Part shown: positions 25,223 to 33,612 of the stretch, in pieces
Position numbering within the stretch: position 1 is the stretch's first letter
Layout of the letters: each line of letters begins with the position of its first letter
NCBI GenBank assembly: GCA_019636555.1
Contig: JAHBXH010000001.1
Location: forward strand, 868,001 to 932,000
Origin: Phycisphaeraceae bacterium
Lineage (GTDB): Bacteria; Planctomycetota; Phycisphaerae; Phycisphaerales; UBA1924
Length of the DNA stretch: 64,000 nt
Direction of reading: 5' to 3'
The notes under the pieces: generated by a model
What the model was told of the DNA's origin: nothing
Seen by the model: the letters and a program-made list of their open reading frames with translations, nothing else
Database searches by the model: none
Program-made: the position numbers and the translations under genes

Positions 25223-26470
25223 TCACCGCGCCAACTGCCCCCGCAACTCCGAAACATCCTCGCCGCTCTTTGCCGCCTCGTCCAGCCAGACCCTTGCGCT
25301 CGGGCTGGAAAGCCCCGCATCCGCCAGCGCCTTCGCCAGAGCGACACGCATAGTCGGGGTGTCGCGAAGCTCTAATAGCACCACCGCCAGCTCGTCTGCC
25401 TTCGCGTTCTGCTTCGCGGCGATGTATCCCGCGTACACCTTCGCGCCCTGATTTTCAAAGATCTTCCATCGCGCTTCGGCCAGCGACCCCGAGCCCGTGC
25501 TTTCCTCTGAAACCGCCTTGTACCGCTCCATCGCCCAGGTCGATGGGTCCGGAACCGCCTCGGGCACATCTGAAAGTCGCTTGCTTCTGTCCAGCAACGG
25601 AAGAAGGGTCGCAAAAACCGGCTGGAACGTTGCCGCGGCCTCGTCCTGCTTTTTCACCCGATCGAACCACGACAGGCTCTTCGCATCTTCCGAAAGCAGC
25701 TCGTTGAGCACAAGCCAATCGCCGCGATCGGCCGGCGTCTCTTCCGGTCCCTTCGCGAGTCGAGTTTCGATCTCGTCGCGAATGCCTGTGACCGTTGATC
25801 TCGCCTCGGTCGAGGAATCGAGAAGCGCAGCGATCTGGCGATAGAGCGATGTCGCGACCCCGCCCCGCCGAAGCGCGTCGTTCGCGTTGTCGTTGCTCCA
25901 GATCTCCCGAAGGTCCTTCGCGGCCTCCGCGTATTTTCTATCTTCGATGTTCTGATTGAGCCGCTCGACGATCGGCTCAACCGTGCTCGCCTTGGTCGCC
26001 TCCGCGGGCTTCTTCACCGCCGGTTTCGGAGCGGGCGCCTTCGCCGTCGCCACTTTGCCCGTCGTTGATTCCAACCACGACAGCGTTTGCGCCGGCCGCA
26101 TCGCTCCCACGAAGCGGGCGATCTCCTTGCCCTCGCGCAGTATCACCATCGTCGGCATCGCCTCGACGTTGTACGCCGAAGCGGTTTTCTTCTCACGATC
26201 CACGTCCACCTGGATCGCGACGGCGTGCTCTTTGACCCACGCGACGACTTTGTCGTCGCGCCACGTCGTCCTGTCCATCAGCTTGCACGGCGGGCACCAC
26301 TCCGCCGTGAACTTAATGACCACGACCTTGTCCGTTCCCGCAACTTTCTTTTTCGCGGCATCGAGATTGATCGCGGTAAACGCCGGAGGCAGCGCCGCCG
26401 CTCGAAGGCAGACGACAACCGAGGCGAGCGCAAACACGAACGCCATTAAACGAATCCCGGTCAAGCGCAT
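25223..26470 (-). CDS. Exported thioredoxin-domain protein, paralogue 1
   Basis: A 415-residue paralogue with signal peptide (MRLTGIRLMAFVFALASVV), a thioredoxin domain with AEWCPPCKLMDRTTWRDDKV and EAMPTMVIL, a Pro/Lys/Ala-rich linker near 145-165, and the helical C-terminal region. The start at 26470 is chosen because GGAGG lies 7 bases upstream; an ATG 12 codons earlier lacks one. It is first in the operon with 21 bp to the next gene. The three copies share about the whole length of the layout, so they arose by tandem duplication. Confidence 0.88.
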   Translation of the reverse strand: MRLTGIRLMAFVFALASVVVCLRAAALPPAFTAINLDAAKKKVAGTDKVVVIKFTAEWCPPCKLMDRTTWRDDKVVAWVKEHAVAIQVDVDREKKTASAYNVEAMPTMVILREGKEIARFVGAMRPAQTLSWLESTTGKVATAKAPAPKPAVKKPAEATKASTVEPIVERLNQNIEDRKYAEAAKDLREIWSNDNANDALRRGGVATSLYRQIAALLDSSTEARSTVTGIRDEIETRLAKGPEETPADRGDWLVLNELLSEDAKSLSWFDRVKKQDEAAATFQPVFATLLPLLDRSKRLSDVPEAVPDPSTWAMERYKAVSEESTGSGSLAEARWKIFENQGAKVYAGYIAAKQNAKADELAVVLLELRDTPTMRVALAKALADAGLSSPSARVWLDEAAKSGEDVSELRGQLAR

Positions 26471-26500
26471 GCACACCTCCAATGCAGAAGTATACGAACC

Positions 26501-26608
26501 ATGCACTTGAAACTCTGCGGCTTATTATTTGCGCTTGCGGTTCTGATCGGGTTGCACGCGGGAATTGGATCGCTCGGCATCATGGGATTTCTGCGCCAAC
26601 CGTGGTGA
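26501..26608 (+). CDS. Possible 35-residue hydrophobic small protein
   Basis: An open frame in the 165-bp gap between rpoN and the thioredoxin genes, on the opposite strand to both. The product starts MHLKLCGLLFALAVL and is one membrane helix with a short basic C-terminal end (GFLRQPW). The composition is what small membrane proteins or type I toxins show, but a weak ribosome site and the small size leave it uncertain. Confidence 0.3.
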   Translation: MHLKLCGLLFALAVLIGLHAGIGSLGIMGFLRQPW

Positions 26609-26635
26609 ACGCGGGAATCGGCGAACCGATCGGAT

Positions 26636-28261
26636 TCAAAACTCCCGCCGCAATCGCGCCGCCGGGATGTTCAACTGATCCCGATACTTCGCGACAGTTC
26701 TCCGCGCGATCTCGATGCCGCGGCCTTTGAGTTCGTCCACCAGCGCGTCGTCCGACCACGGCTTTTTCTTGTCCTCGTGGTCGATGATGTCGCGGAGCGC
26801 GACCTTGATCGCGTCCCACGCCATGTCCTCGCCGCCCTCGGTCTGCACGCCGCCGGAGAAGAATTTTCGCAGAGGCACGACCCCCCGCGGCGTCTGGATG
26901 TGCTTTTCGCTCACGGCGCGGCTCACCGTCGCCACGTGAATCCCGAGTTGATCCGCCACCTGCGTCATCGGCAAGGGCTTGAGCGCCTGCGGCCCGAAAT
27001 CGAAGTAATCCCGCTGGGCATCGACCACGGATTGAACAACCCGCAGCAGCGTGTGCTTGCGCTGATTCACCGCGTCGATCAGCCAAGATGCATTGGACAG
27101 GTTGGTGCGGATGAATTCCTTGCCGCGCTTGTCCATCTCCTTGCCCTTGCCGAGCAGCGCGTATTGCTGATTGATCCGAAGATCGGGGATGCGCGTCTCG
27201 TTCAGGTACGCGACGTACCGATCGTTCTCGGCGTCGTACTCGACGATCGCATCCGCCACGATCGGGCGCACATCATCCGTCACCAGCCGGCGGGCCGGCG
27301 CGAGGCTGAGCTTCTTCAGGAGTTCGAGTGCCGCGCGGATCTGTGTGAGCGACAGCTTCGTCTTCTCGCTCACCCGGGGCAGCCGGTTGTTCATGAGATC
27401 ATCGAGGTGATTCTCGATGATCAGCCGCGCGTGAGAGATCACTTCGGGCTCGATCTTTTTCTCGTCTTCACCGTCTTCGAGCGCATCGATCTGGAGAAGC
27501 AAGCACTCGCGAGCGTCGCGTGCCGCGACCCCAGGCGGCTCGAGAAACAACTGCACGGCCTTCAGCGCGTTCTCGAGTTCGGCGACGGTGGGCTTTGGTT
27601 CGCCGGGCGCGCGATCGGAGATCACATCGAGCCCGGTCCGCAGGTATCCGTCCGCGTCGAGAAAAGAGATGATCAGTTCGCCGAGCGGCCGCAATTCCGG
27701 CTTGATCTCCGCAAGACCCCATTGCTCGAGCAACTGATCGCCGAGCGACACGGCGCGCGCGGGCGTTGCCGCCATCGCTTCCATCTTCGCATCGCGGTCG
27801 TCATCCGAGCGCTGTCGGGGCGAATAGTCGAAGTCTTCTTCGCGCGACGGTTGCGAGGCGCTCTCGGGCGCGCTCGGCACCTCGGCCTTCGGCGATTCGT
27901 CGAATTCGTTCTCCGCCGCTTCCGGGTTTGCTTCTTCGTAATTCTCGAGCCGCGCGAAATCGTCCACGTCGTCGCCGACATCGAGCTCGCGCTCATCTTC
28001 CGAGACCGCGCCGTCCGAGTCACTTTCGTCCGCGTCGTCGTCGGATGCGGTTACGACATCGACATCGTCGCCCGCGACCTCGGTTTCCGCTTCGCCCTCG
28101 CGCTCGGCGAGTTCCAGCGTCGGGTTGTTCTCCAGTTCCTGCTGGATGCGTTCCTGCAACTCGGCCAGCGGCATCTGCAGGATCTCCATCGATTGGATCA
28201 TCCTGGGCGCCAGCTTCATGTGCTGGCCCATTTTCAGATGTTGCTGGGTTTCAAACCTCAT
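26636..28261 (-). CDS. rpoN: RNA polymerase sigma-54 factor
   Basis: The 541-residue sigma-54 has its three regions in order. Region I is the Gln/Leu-rich activator-binding end (QSMEILQMPLAELQERIQQE). An acidic region of about 110 residues follows (60-165, rich in Asp and Glu), longer than in most bacteria. The core-binding domain and the helix-turn-helix (THVATVSRAVSEKHIQTPRG) come next, then the RpoN box ARRTVAKYR near the C-terminus that reads the -24 element. It acts with AAA+ activators; none is seen in this window. A likely sigma-54 promoter lies before dnaK. recR is 56 bp upstream on the same strand. Confidence 0.97.
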   Translation of the reverse strand: MRFETQQHLKMGQHMKLAPRMIQSMEILQMPLAELQERIQQELENNPTLELAEREGEAETEVAGDDVDVVTASDDDADESDSDGAVSEDERELDVGDDVDDFARLENYEEANPEAAENEFDESPKAEVPSAPESASQPSREEDFDYSPRQRSDDDRDAKMEAMAATPARAVSLGDQLLEQWGLAEIKPELRPLGELIISFLDADGYLRTGLDVISDRAPGEPKPTVAELENALKAVQLFLEPPGVAARDARECLLLQIDALEDGEDEKKIEPEVISHARLIIENHLDDLMNNRLPRVSEKTKLSLTQIRAALELLKKLSLAPARRLVTDDVRPIVADAIVEYDAENDRYVAYLNETRIPDLRINQQYALLGKGKEMDKRGKEFIRTNLSNASWLIDAVNQRKHTLLRVVQSVVDAQRDYFDFGPQALKPLPMTQVADQLGIHVATVSRAVSEKHIQTPRGVVPLRKFFSGGVQTEGGEDMAWDAIKVALRDIIDHEDKKKPWSDDALVDELKGRGIEIARRTVAKYRDQLNIPAARLRREF

Positions 28262-28317
28262 CGAGCGCTCCCAGGCAGAGAACGAGCGACGTTCTCTCTT
28301 CGCCCGGCAGGCCGCGG

Positions 28318-29007
28318 CTAACTCCCGCTCAACCGCTGCCGGCTCTGTATGGCATCGGCCAAAACCGCCTTGTTGGCATACTCCAATTGGCTGCCACTCG
28401 GCAAACCCCGTGCCAATCGAGTGATACCTACACCCGCCGATTCTAGTTCACGCTGCAAGTAGAGCCCGGTTCCGTCGCCTTCAAGCGTTGGGTTGAGTCC
28501 GAGAATAATTTCAGTTATCGGAACATTACCGGCGTTGCGAGTCGGGTCTTTTACCCTTTGAACCAGATCCGCGATGGTCAAGTCACTGGCTTCCACGCCA
28601 TCCAGCGGGCTGAGTCGGCCCATCAGAACGTGGTAGGTGCCACGGTACATACCCGTTTGCTCAAGAGCGATCAGGTCTTTGGGCTGCTCCACAACGAGCA
28701 CCTGCGAACGGTCGCGCGAAGGGTTGTCGCAGATGGCGCAGATTTGCCCGTCGGCGAGGTTCCAACAGATGCGGCAGTGCTTGATCTTCTGTTTGACGTC
28801 CTGGATCGCGCGGGCCAGCCCGTTCGCCGTTGCTTCATCGTTCTTCAGCACATAGAACGCGAGGCGCTCCGCCGACTTTCGACCGATCCCGGGCAGCTTC
28901 GTAAATTCATCGATAAGTCGTTCCACCGCCGAGGGATAGGCTGGTCCGCGGCGCACCACGCCCGCACTGCCCGGTTCCTCGGAAGGTGGTGTCTGATGGC
29001 GGCCCAT
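28318..29007 (-). CDS. recR: Recombination mediator RecR
   Basis: RecR acts with RecO (and RecF) to load RecA on gapped DNA. The 229 residues show a helix-hairpin-helix (LPGIGRKSAERLAF), a Cys4 zinc finger (CRIC and CAIC), and a TOPRIM domain (VLVVEQPKDLIALE, with GLNPTLEGDGT). A 25-residue N-terminal extension precedes the usual start region YPSAVERLIDEF, so the true start may be further in. It is divergent from the phosphatase gene with 41 bp between starts, and is followed by rpoN. Confidence 0.95.
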   Translation of the reverse strand: MGRHQTPPSEEPGSAGVVRRGPAYPSAVERLIDEFTKLPGIGRKSAERLAFYVLKNDEATANGLARAIQDVKQKIKHCRICWNLADGQICAICDNPSRDRSQVLVVEQPKDLIALEQTGMYRGTYHVLMGRLSPLDGVEASDLTIADLVQRVKDPTRNAGNVPITEIILGLNPTLEGDGTGLYLQRELESAGVGITRLARGLPSGSQLEYANKAVLADAIQSRQRLSGS

Positions 29008-29048
29008 GCCTGATCCTAAGGCGTAGCATCGGGCCGTTGACGAGCCGC

Positions 29049-29684
29049 ATGAGAAAACCCGCTGGTTTGGGATCGCTCCTGGGCGCTGCGATCGCTCTCG
29101 CGCTCGCCATCGGGCTGACCGTTTTCGCCTACAAGGCTGTGAAGCCCGATGTTTGGCCCAAGCGATTCGGGGAAGTCGTTCCCGGAAAGGTGTATCGCAG
29201 CGCGGAGCTTTCGCCTGCCGCGATGGAAGAAATAGCCAGGAAAACAGGCCTGAAAACCGTGATCGATCTGGGAGTTGCCCCCGACGGCGACCCGCGCGAC
29301 CGCAGGCAGCAATTGACTGCTCAAGTGCTCGGGCTCAAGAGGTACAAGTTCAATTTGGTCGGAGATTCCACCGGGAATCCGAACGAGTATCTGGCGGCAC
29401 TGCGATTGGCTCTGGATCCTGCCAACCAGCCGGTCCTGATTCACTGCGCGACCGGCGCCCAGCGGACGAGCTGCGCGATTGCGCTGTTCCGTATGGCCTC
29501 GCAGAGTTACACGATCGATCAGGCACTTGCGGAAGCGCAGGGATTTGATGCCAAGCCCAAGGTGGGCGAGGTCACCCGCTCGATCGCGCCGGAGGTGCTG
29601 CACGCTCTGCGCGACGGCGGCTCGATCCCGGGAGAACCCGCAGTGACGGTCGTGCCCGCGGCACCCGTTGCGAGCCGCCCGTAA
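29049..29684 (+). CDS. Membrane-anchored dual-specificity/tyrosine phosphatase-like protein
   Basis: A 211-residue protein with one N-terminal membrane helix (about 9-28) and a cysteine-phosphatase fold. The CX5R loop is HCATGAQRTS, so Cys and Arg of the catalytic P-loop are intact, and the preceding VIDLGVAPDGDPRD has the expected place of the general-acid loop. It likely dephosphorylates a protein, lipid or nucleotide on the periplasmic or outer side of the membrane, if the helix is an anchor. The start ATG at 29049 is preferred to a longer frame overlapping recR. Confidence 0.8.
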   Translation: MRKPAGLGSLLGAAIALALAIGLTVFAYKAVKPDVWPKRFGEVVPGKVYRSAELSPAAMEEIARKTGLKTVIDLGVAPDGDPRDRRQQLTAQVLGLKRYKFNLVGDSTGNPNEYLAALRLALDPANQPVLIHCATGAQRTSCAIALFRMASQSYTIDQALAEAQGFDAKPKVGEVTRSIAPEVLHALRDGGSIPGEPAVTVVPAAPVASRP

Positions 29685-30252
29685 GCGTTTTCCCCCAATC
29701 AAGAGTTCTGCGCAAAGACTGAAAAAGAGTCTTGAATCGCCCACGAGTTGTCGTGTACATTGCACCCGCCATCCGCCGGATTCCGAGCTTGGTCCGCTTG
29801 GAATCCTGACGCGGTACGCACCAGAAATCTCGACATTTTCGTGGGAACAGCGGCACGACTCGTCTGGGAGAGAGAGGAGAAGCGTCCGCTGTTTTCACTT
29901 TTGCGCTTCGGAGCCTTTCCAAGGCGCGAAACACCTCGATCATTTGGCTCGTAGTGTCCGAAGCGGGGTCGCTTTGTGTACCATCCGGACGCAAGCACCC
30001 CCGGCGTGGGTTCGTTCGGGAAGGGGTTCGTTCACTCTCCGGCTGTCGGAGCGTGGCGCCATCGGCTTTCCAATGGGGGAAGCGCCGCATGGTGTTCGCC
30101 GCAGAGCGGAGTGGGGATGGGTGGGGATGGGTGGGGATGGGTGGGGTGGGTGGGGTTGGAGTGGGGGGCGGAAGGTCTCGCGCCGCGAGTCTCCGTGTTG
30201 CATGTTCACGCTTGGCCGGCGCGATTGATCGCTCCGGCCCGGAAACCAAGGC
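29685..30252 (+). other. 568-bp noncoding leader before pilM
   Basis: No gene is supported here. A candidate promoter TTGAAT-N18-TACATT lies at 29732-29761. The 3' part is G-rich (see the repeat at 30111). If transcription starts near 29770 the leader would be nearly 480 bases, long enough for regulation. Confidence 0.5.
30111..30168 (+). repeat. G-rich tandem repeat (GGGGATGGGT) in the pilM leader
   Basis: Units of GTGGGGATGG repeat three times and then degrade into TGGGG and GGGTGGGG. At least seven runs of three or more G occur within 58 bases on the sense strand, enough to fold RNA or DNA G-quadruplexes. The end lies 84 bases before the pilM ATG. Confidence 0.75.
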
Positions 30253-32205
30253 ATGGCAAGTTCGAACATCTGCTGGGGAATCGAGATCGGAGCCGCGGCA
30301 ATCAAGGCCGTCAAGATCGAGAACGCGGGCGATCGCGTCAATGTGCTCGACATGGCGATCATCGATCACCCGCGCACGCTCTCGACTCCCGGTGTCGATC
30401 CGTCCGACGTTTTGCGCGTCTCGCTCGGAACGCTTGTCAGTCAGTACGACCTGAGCAAGACGCAGATCGCGGTCAGTGTTCCCGGTCACTCGAGCTTTGC
30501 GCGCTTCGCGAAGCTGCCGCCGGTCGAGCCGAAGAAGGTTCCCGACATCGTGAAGTTCGAAGCGATGCAGCAGATTCCGTTCCCGCTCGAGCAGGTTGAG
30601 TGGGACTATCAGACATTTATCAGCCCGGACAGCCCGGAGATCGAAGTCGGCATCTTCGCGATCACGCGCGAGCGGATCAGCGAGCGGCTCACGATGCTGC
30701 AGGATGTCGGGCTCACTCCGGGATATGTCACGCTCGGGCCGATCGCGGTTTTCAACGCGCTCGCGTACGACCTTGATTTCAACGACAAGACTCCGGGCAC
30801 GATCGTTGTTGACATCGGCACGACGTCCACCGATCTTGTGATTTCCGAAGCGGGGCGTATGTGGGTGCGCACCTTCCCGCTCGGCGGACATCAGTTCACA
30901 GAAGCACTCGTGAGCGCGTTCCAGATCGGTTACCCAAAGGCCGAGAAACTCAAGCAGGAAGCCGAAGACTCTAAGCACGCTCGCCAGGTCTTCCAGGCGA
31001 TGCGCCCGGTCTTCACCGACCTCGGTCAGGACATCCAGCGCAGCATCGGCTATTACCAGTCGCTGCACAAGGATGCGAACCTGCAGCGCGTGATCCTCAT
31101 CGGCGCGACCGCGAATCTCCCCGGGCTCCGCAAATATCTCAAGCAGCAGCTCGGGATCGAGGTCTACCGCGTCGAAGAGTTCAAGAAGGCGAATCTTCTC
31201 CCGCTTGATGGGAACAAGGACGGCGGCGAGCGCGCCGCCAAGTTCAATTCGCGTGCGCTCGACATGACGACGGCGTACGGGCTCGCACTCCAGGGCGTCG
31301 GGGCAGGCACGATCAACGCCAACTTAATGCCGGTCTCGATCATCCGCGAGGCGATGTGGAAGGGCAAGGTCAAGTGGTTCGGTGCCGCGGCAGGTATCGC
31401 GGCCGTCGCCGGCGTGGCGATGTTTGTCCGCCCGTTCCTTGATTCGAATGCTGTTGCTGCTTCTGCCGCGGATCCGGAAGTGCCGAATATCCGAGCGACG
31501 ATCAGTCAGGGTGAGCGGCTCAAGAAGGAAGCGGAAGAAGCCGGCGTTGTCGGTTCGGTGGCTGCTGACGAACGTGCCGCCAAGATGATCTCCATGCTCG
31601 ACAACCGGACGTTCTACGCCAACCTCGTGAACGATGTCGGATTGATGATCGAGGATTCGTCCAGGCGCGCGAGCACGTGGGCGAAGGACGTCGGGTCCGC
31701 CGCGGTCGTTCCCGAAGGTTTCCAGGTGGACCGCATGACAACCGCGTACTTCCCGCCTTCCGGAGGAGAAGCGCCCGGAATGGTCCAGCCCACGGACAAT
31801 TCGGGCCCGCTCGGACCGCCCGATCGCCCGCGCGTGCTCGTCACGCTCGTCGTGACAACGCATCAGCCCGAGCCGCAAAAGTTCATCCTCGCCACACTTG
31901 ACAATTGGCTCCGCACGCACGGCACGCGTCCAGGGGTTCCGTACGAAATCATCGTGTCGCGCGCCCCATGGCGCCAGGAACTCGCTTCGGCGATCATTCC
32001 CGGTGCACCGAGCACGTCTCCGACTCCGCTCGCGCAGACGTCGAACGCCGGACCCGGACAAGAGGGCAAAGCGAGCCTCGAGACGCTCGCGCCGATCGCG
32101 GCAATGAAACCTCCGGCACAGGAAGGCGCTCCGCCTCCCACGACCTTCACCATCTCTTTCACAGCATCCAAGCTGCCCGCGCAGCAGCCGGAGGCCAAGC
32201 AATGA
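30253..32205 (+). CDS. pilM: Type IV pilus inner-membrane protein PilM with PilN-like extension
   Basis: The 650-residue product starts with an actin-like ATPase (about 1-355): IEIGAAAIKAVKIE, VVDIGTTSTDL and ILIGATANLPGL, as in PilM, the cytosolic ring protein that joins the pilus motor to the inner-membrane complex. PilM is normally about 350 residues. Here residue 357 begins NLMP, followed by a membrane helix at about 376-393 and a periplasmic part. PilN starts with the motif NLLP, which binds PilM, followed by the same helix pattern. I infer a PilM-PilN fusion. The C-terminal 80 residues are Pro/Ala-rich. Its stop overlaps the next gene's ATG by four bases. Confidence 0.9.
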   Translation: MASSNICWGIEIGAAAIKAVKIENAGDRVNVLDMAIIDHPRTLSTPGVDPSDVLRVSLGTLVSQYDLSKTQIAVSVPGHSSFARFAKLPPVEPKKVPDIVKFEAMQQIPFPLEQVEWDYQTFISPDSPEIEVGIFAITRERISERLTMLQDVGLTPGYVTLGPIAVFNALAYDLDFNDKTPGTIVVDIGTTSTDLVISEAGRMWVRTFPLGGHQFTEALVSAFQIGYPKAEKLKQEAEDSKHARQVFQAMRPVFTDLGQDIQRSIGYYQSLHKDANLQRVILIGATANLPGLRKYLKQQLGIEVYRVEEFKKANLLPLDGNKDGGERAAKFNSRALDMTTAYGLALQGVGAGTINANLMPVSIIREAMWKGKVKWFGAAAGIAAVAGVAMFVRPFLDSNAVAASAADPEVPNIRATISQGERLKKEAEEAGVVGSVAADERAAKMISMLDNRTFYANLVNDVGLMIEDSSRRASTWAKDVGSAAVVPEGFQVDRMTTAYFPPSGGEAPGMVQPTDNSGPLGPPDRPRVLVTLVVTTHQPEPQKFILATLDNWLRTHGTRPGVPYEIIVSRAPWRQELASAIIPGAPSTSPTPLAQTSNAGPGQEGKASLETLAPIAAMKPPAQEGAPPPTTFTISFTASKLPAQQPEAKQ

Positions 32206-33566
32206 AAAATATCCTCCCGTGGCTCAAGAAGAATTGGATCGTTCCAACGCTTTGCATCTTCACGATCGCGGTCCTCGGCTGCACCTGGTGGTTCAGCTCC
32301 GCCTGGAACGAGAGCATCCGCGAAGAGCAGCAAAAGGCGGCCAACGACCTGCTCACCAAAGTCAACAACACGAAGGTGACGTACGCGTTGCCGCTCGTCG
32401 CCGGGCAGGACAAGGCGGTCGAGATTTCGGAGCCGCCGAATTCGTTCTACACGCAGAAATTCAGCGAGCGGAAGAAACAGCTGCTCGAACAGCGCGAGAG
32501 CATCGTCAAACTCGCCGAGGCCTTCAACAAGGGTGACAAGAAGGCGCTTATCGACGGTCTGTTCCCGTCGCCCGGTCCCGGTCAGGAACAATTCAAAGTC
32601 CTTGAGTTCGTCCAGAAGCTTGCCGGGAATCCCACGCAAGGGACTCAATCGGCGTACCAGGGTCTGCTCGACTCCGTGCGAGCGGGCGGCCCGGTCAATT
32701 CGTCGCAACTCGAAGCCCAGCTCAACGACGTTCTGCGGCGCGAAACCGAGAAAATCCGGGGGAATTCCGCCAATCGCGAACTCACACAGAGCGAGAAGGA
32801 GTCTTTGGCCAAGCTTCTCCTCGATGCGCGGAAGACCGAATACGTGCGGCGCGCGAACGAAATCTCCATCTACGCCGACATGAGCGTTTTCCCGTCTTCC
32901 GCCTCTTCCGGCCCCGGCAACTACGGAGCAGCGACGACCGGATCGAACCAGATTCTTCTCACCGCGCCGGCGACTCCGCCCGGCATCCGGCAGACATTCC
33001 TCTGGCAGGCCGATTTCTGGCTGCTCCAGGATGTTTTCGCGATCATCCGTAATGCCAACACAGCTTCCGACGGCCGATTGGCGAGCGAAAAAGACGCGGT
33101 CGTGAAGCGCATCGAGAAGATCGAGATTCTGCCCTGGCACGTTCAGACTGCCTCGGAGAGCACGGGCGCCTTTGGAAACCCCGGTGCACCTGCCGCGCCC
33201 GGCGAATTCAAGGACTCGATCAGCGGACACGCCGACGGCGCATCGACCGAATACGACGTGCGCCGAGCGCGCGTCACGCTCATCGTTTCGAGCGCTCGAT
33301 TGCCCGAATTGTTCAACGCGATCGGCCGGACCAATTTCGCCTTTGTCGTCGGATTCGCGATGGACAAGGTGGACGGCTGGCAGGACCTCTCTCAGGGGTA
33401 CTACTACGGCGATGAGAATGTCGTCCGTGTGCTTCTCGATCTCGAGTTCACATGGCTGCGATCGTGGACCGAACCGCTCTTCCCGCCTTCCGTGCGAACG
33501 GCGCTCGGGCTTCCCGACCTCGCGGCTCCAGGAAGCGAAGGGCACACGGAAGAGGGTCCCAAGTAA
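32202..33566 (+). CDS. Pilus-cluster membrane protein, PilO-like by position
   Basis: A 454-residue protein with one N-terminal membrane helix (about 12-32, IVPTLCIFTIAVLGCTWWFSS) and a long periplasmic part with helical, Lys/Glu-rich stretches (about 75-130, 180-215). PilO in other bacteria has the same plan, one helix and a periplasmic coiled coil plus ferredoxin-like fold, and follows PilN. The sequence itself gives no certain family. It is translationally coupled to pilM (ATGA overlap) and 46 bp before the next gene. Confidence 0.7.
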   Translation: MKNILPWLKKNWIVPTLCIFTIAVLGCTWWFSSAWNESIREEQQKAANDLLTKVNNTKVTYALPLVAGQDKAVEISEPPNSFYTQKFSERKKQLLEQRESIVKLAEAFNKGDKKALIDGLFPSPGPGQEQFKVLEFVQKLAGNPTQGTQSAYQGLLDSVRAGGPVNSSQLEAQLNDVLRRETEKIRGNSANRELTQSEKESLAKLLLDARKTEYVRRANEISIYADMSVFPSSASSGPGNYGAATTGSNQILLTAPATPPGIRQTFLWQADFWLLQDVFAIIRNANTASDGRLASEKDAVVKRIEKIEILPWHVQTASESTGAFGNPGAPAAPGEFKDSISGHADGASTEYDVRRARVTLIVSSARLPELFNAIGRTNFAFVVGFAMDKVDGWQDLSQGYYYGDENVVRVLLDLEFTWLRSWTEPLFPPSVRTALGLPDLAAPGSEGHTEEGPK

Positions 33567-33612
33567 TCAATCTCGCGGGCGCCGCCGCCGGCCGCCCGAA
33601 TAAGGATCAGCG

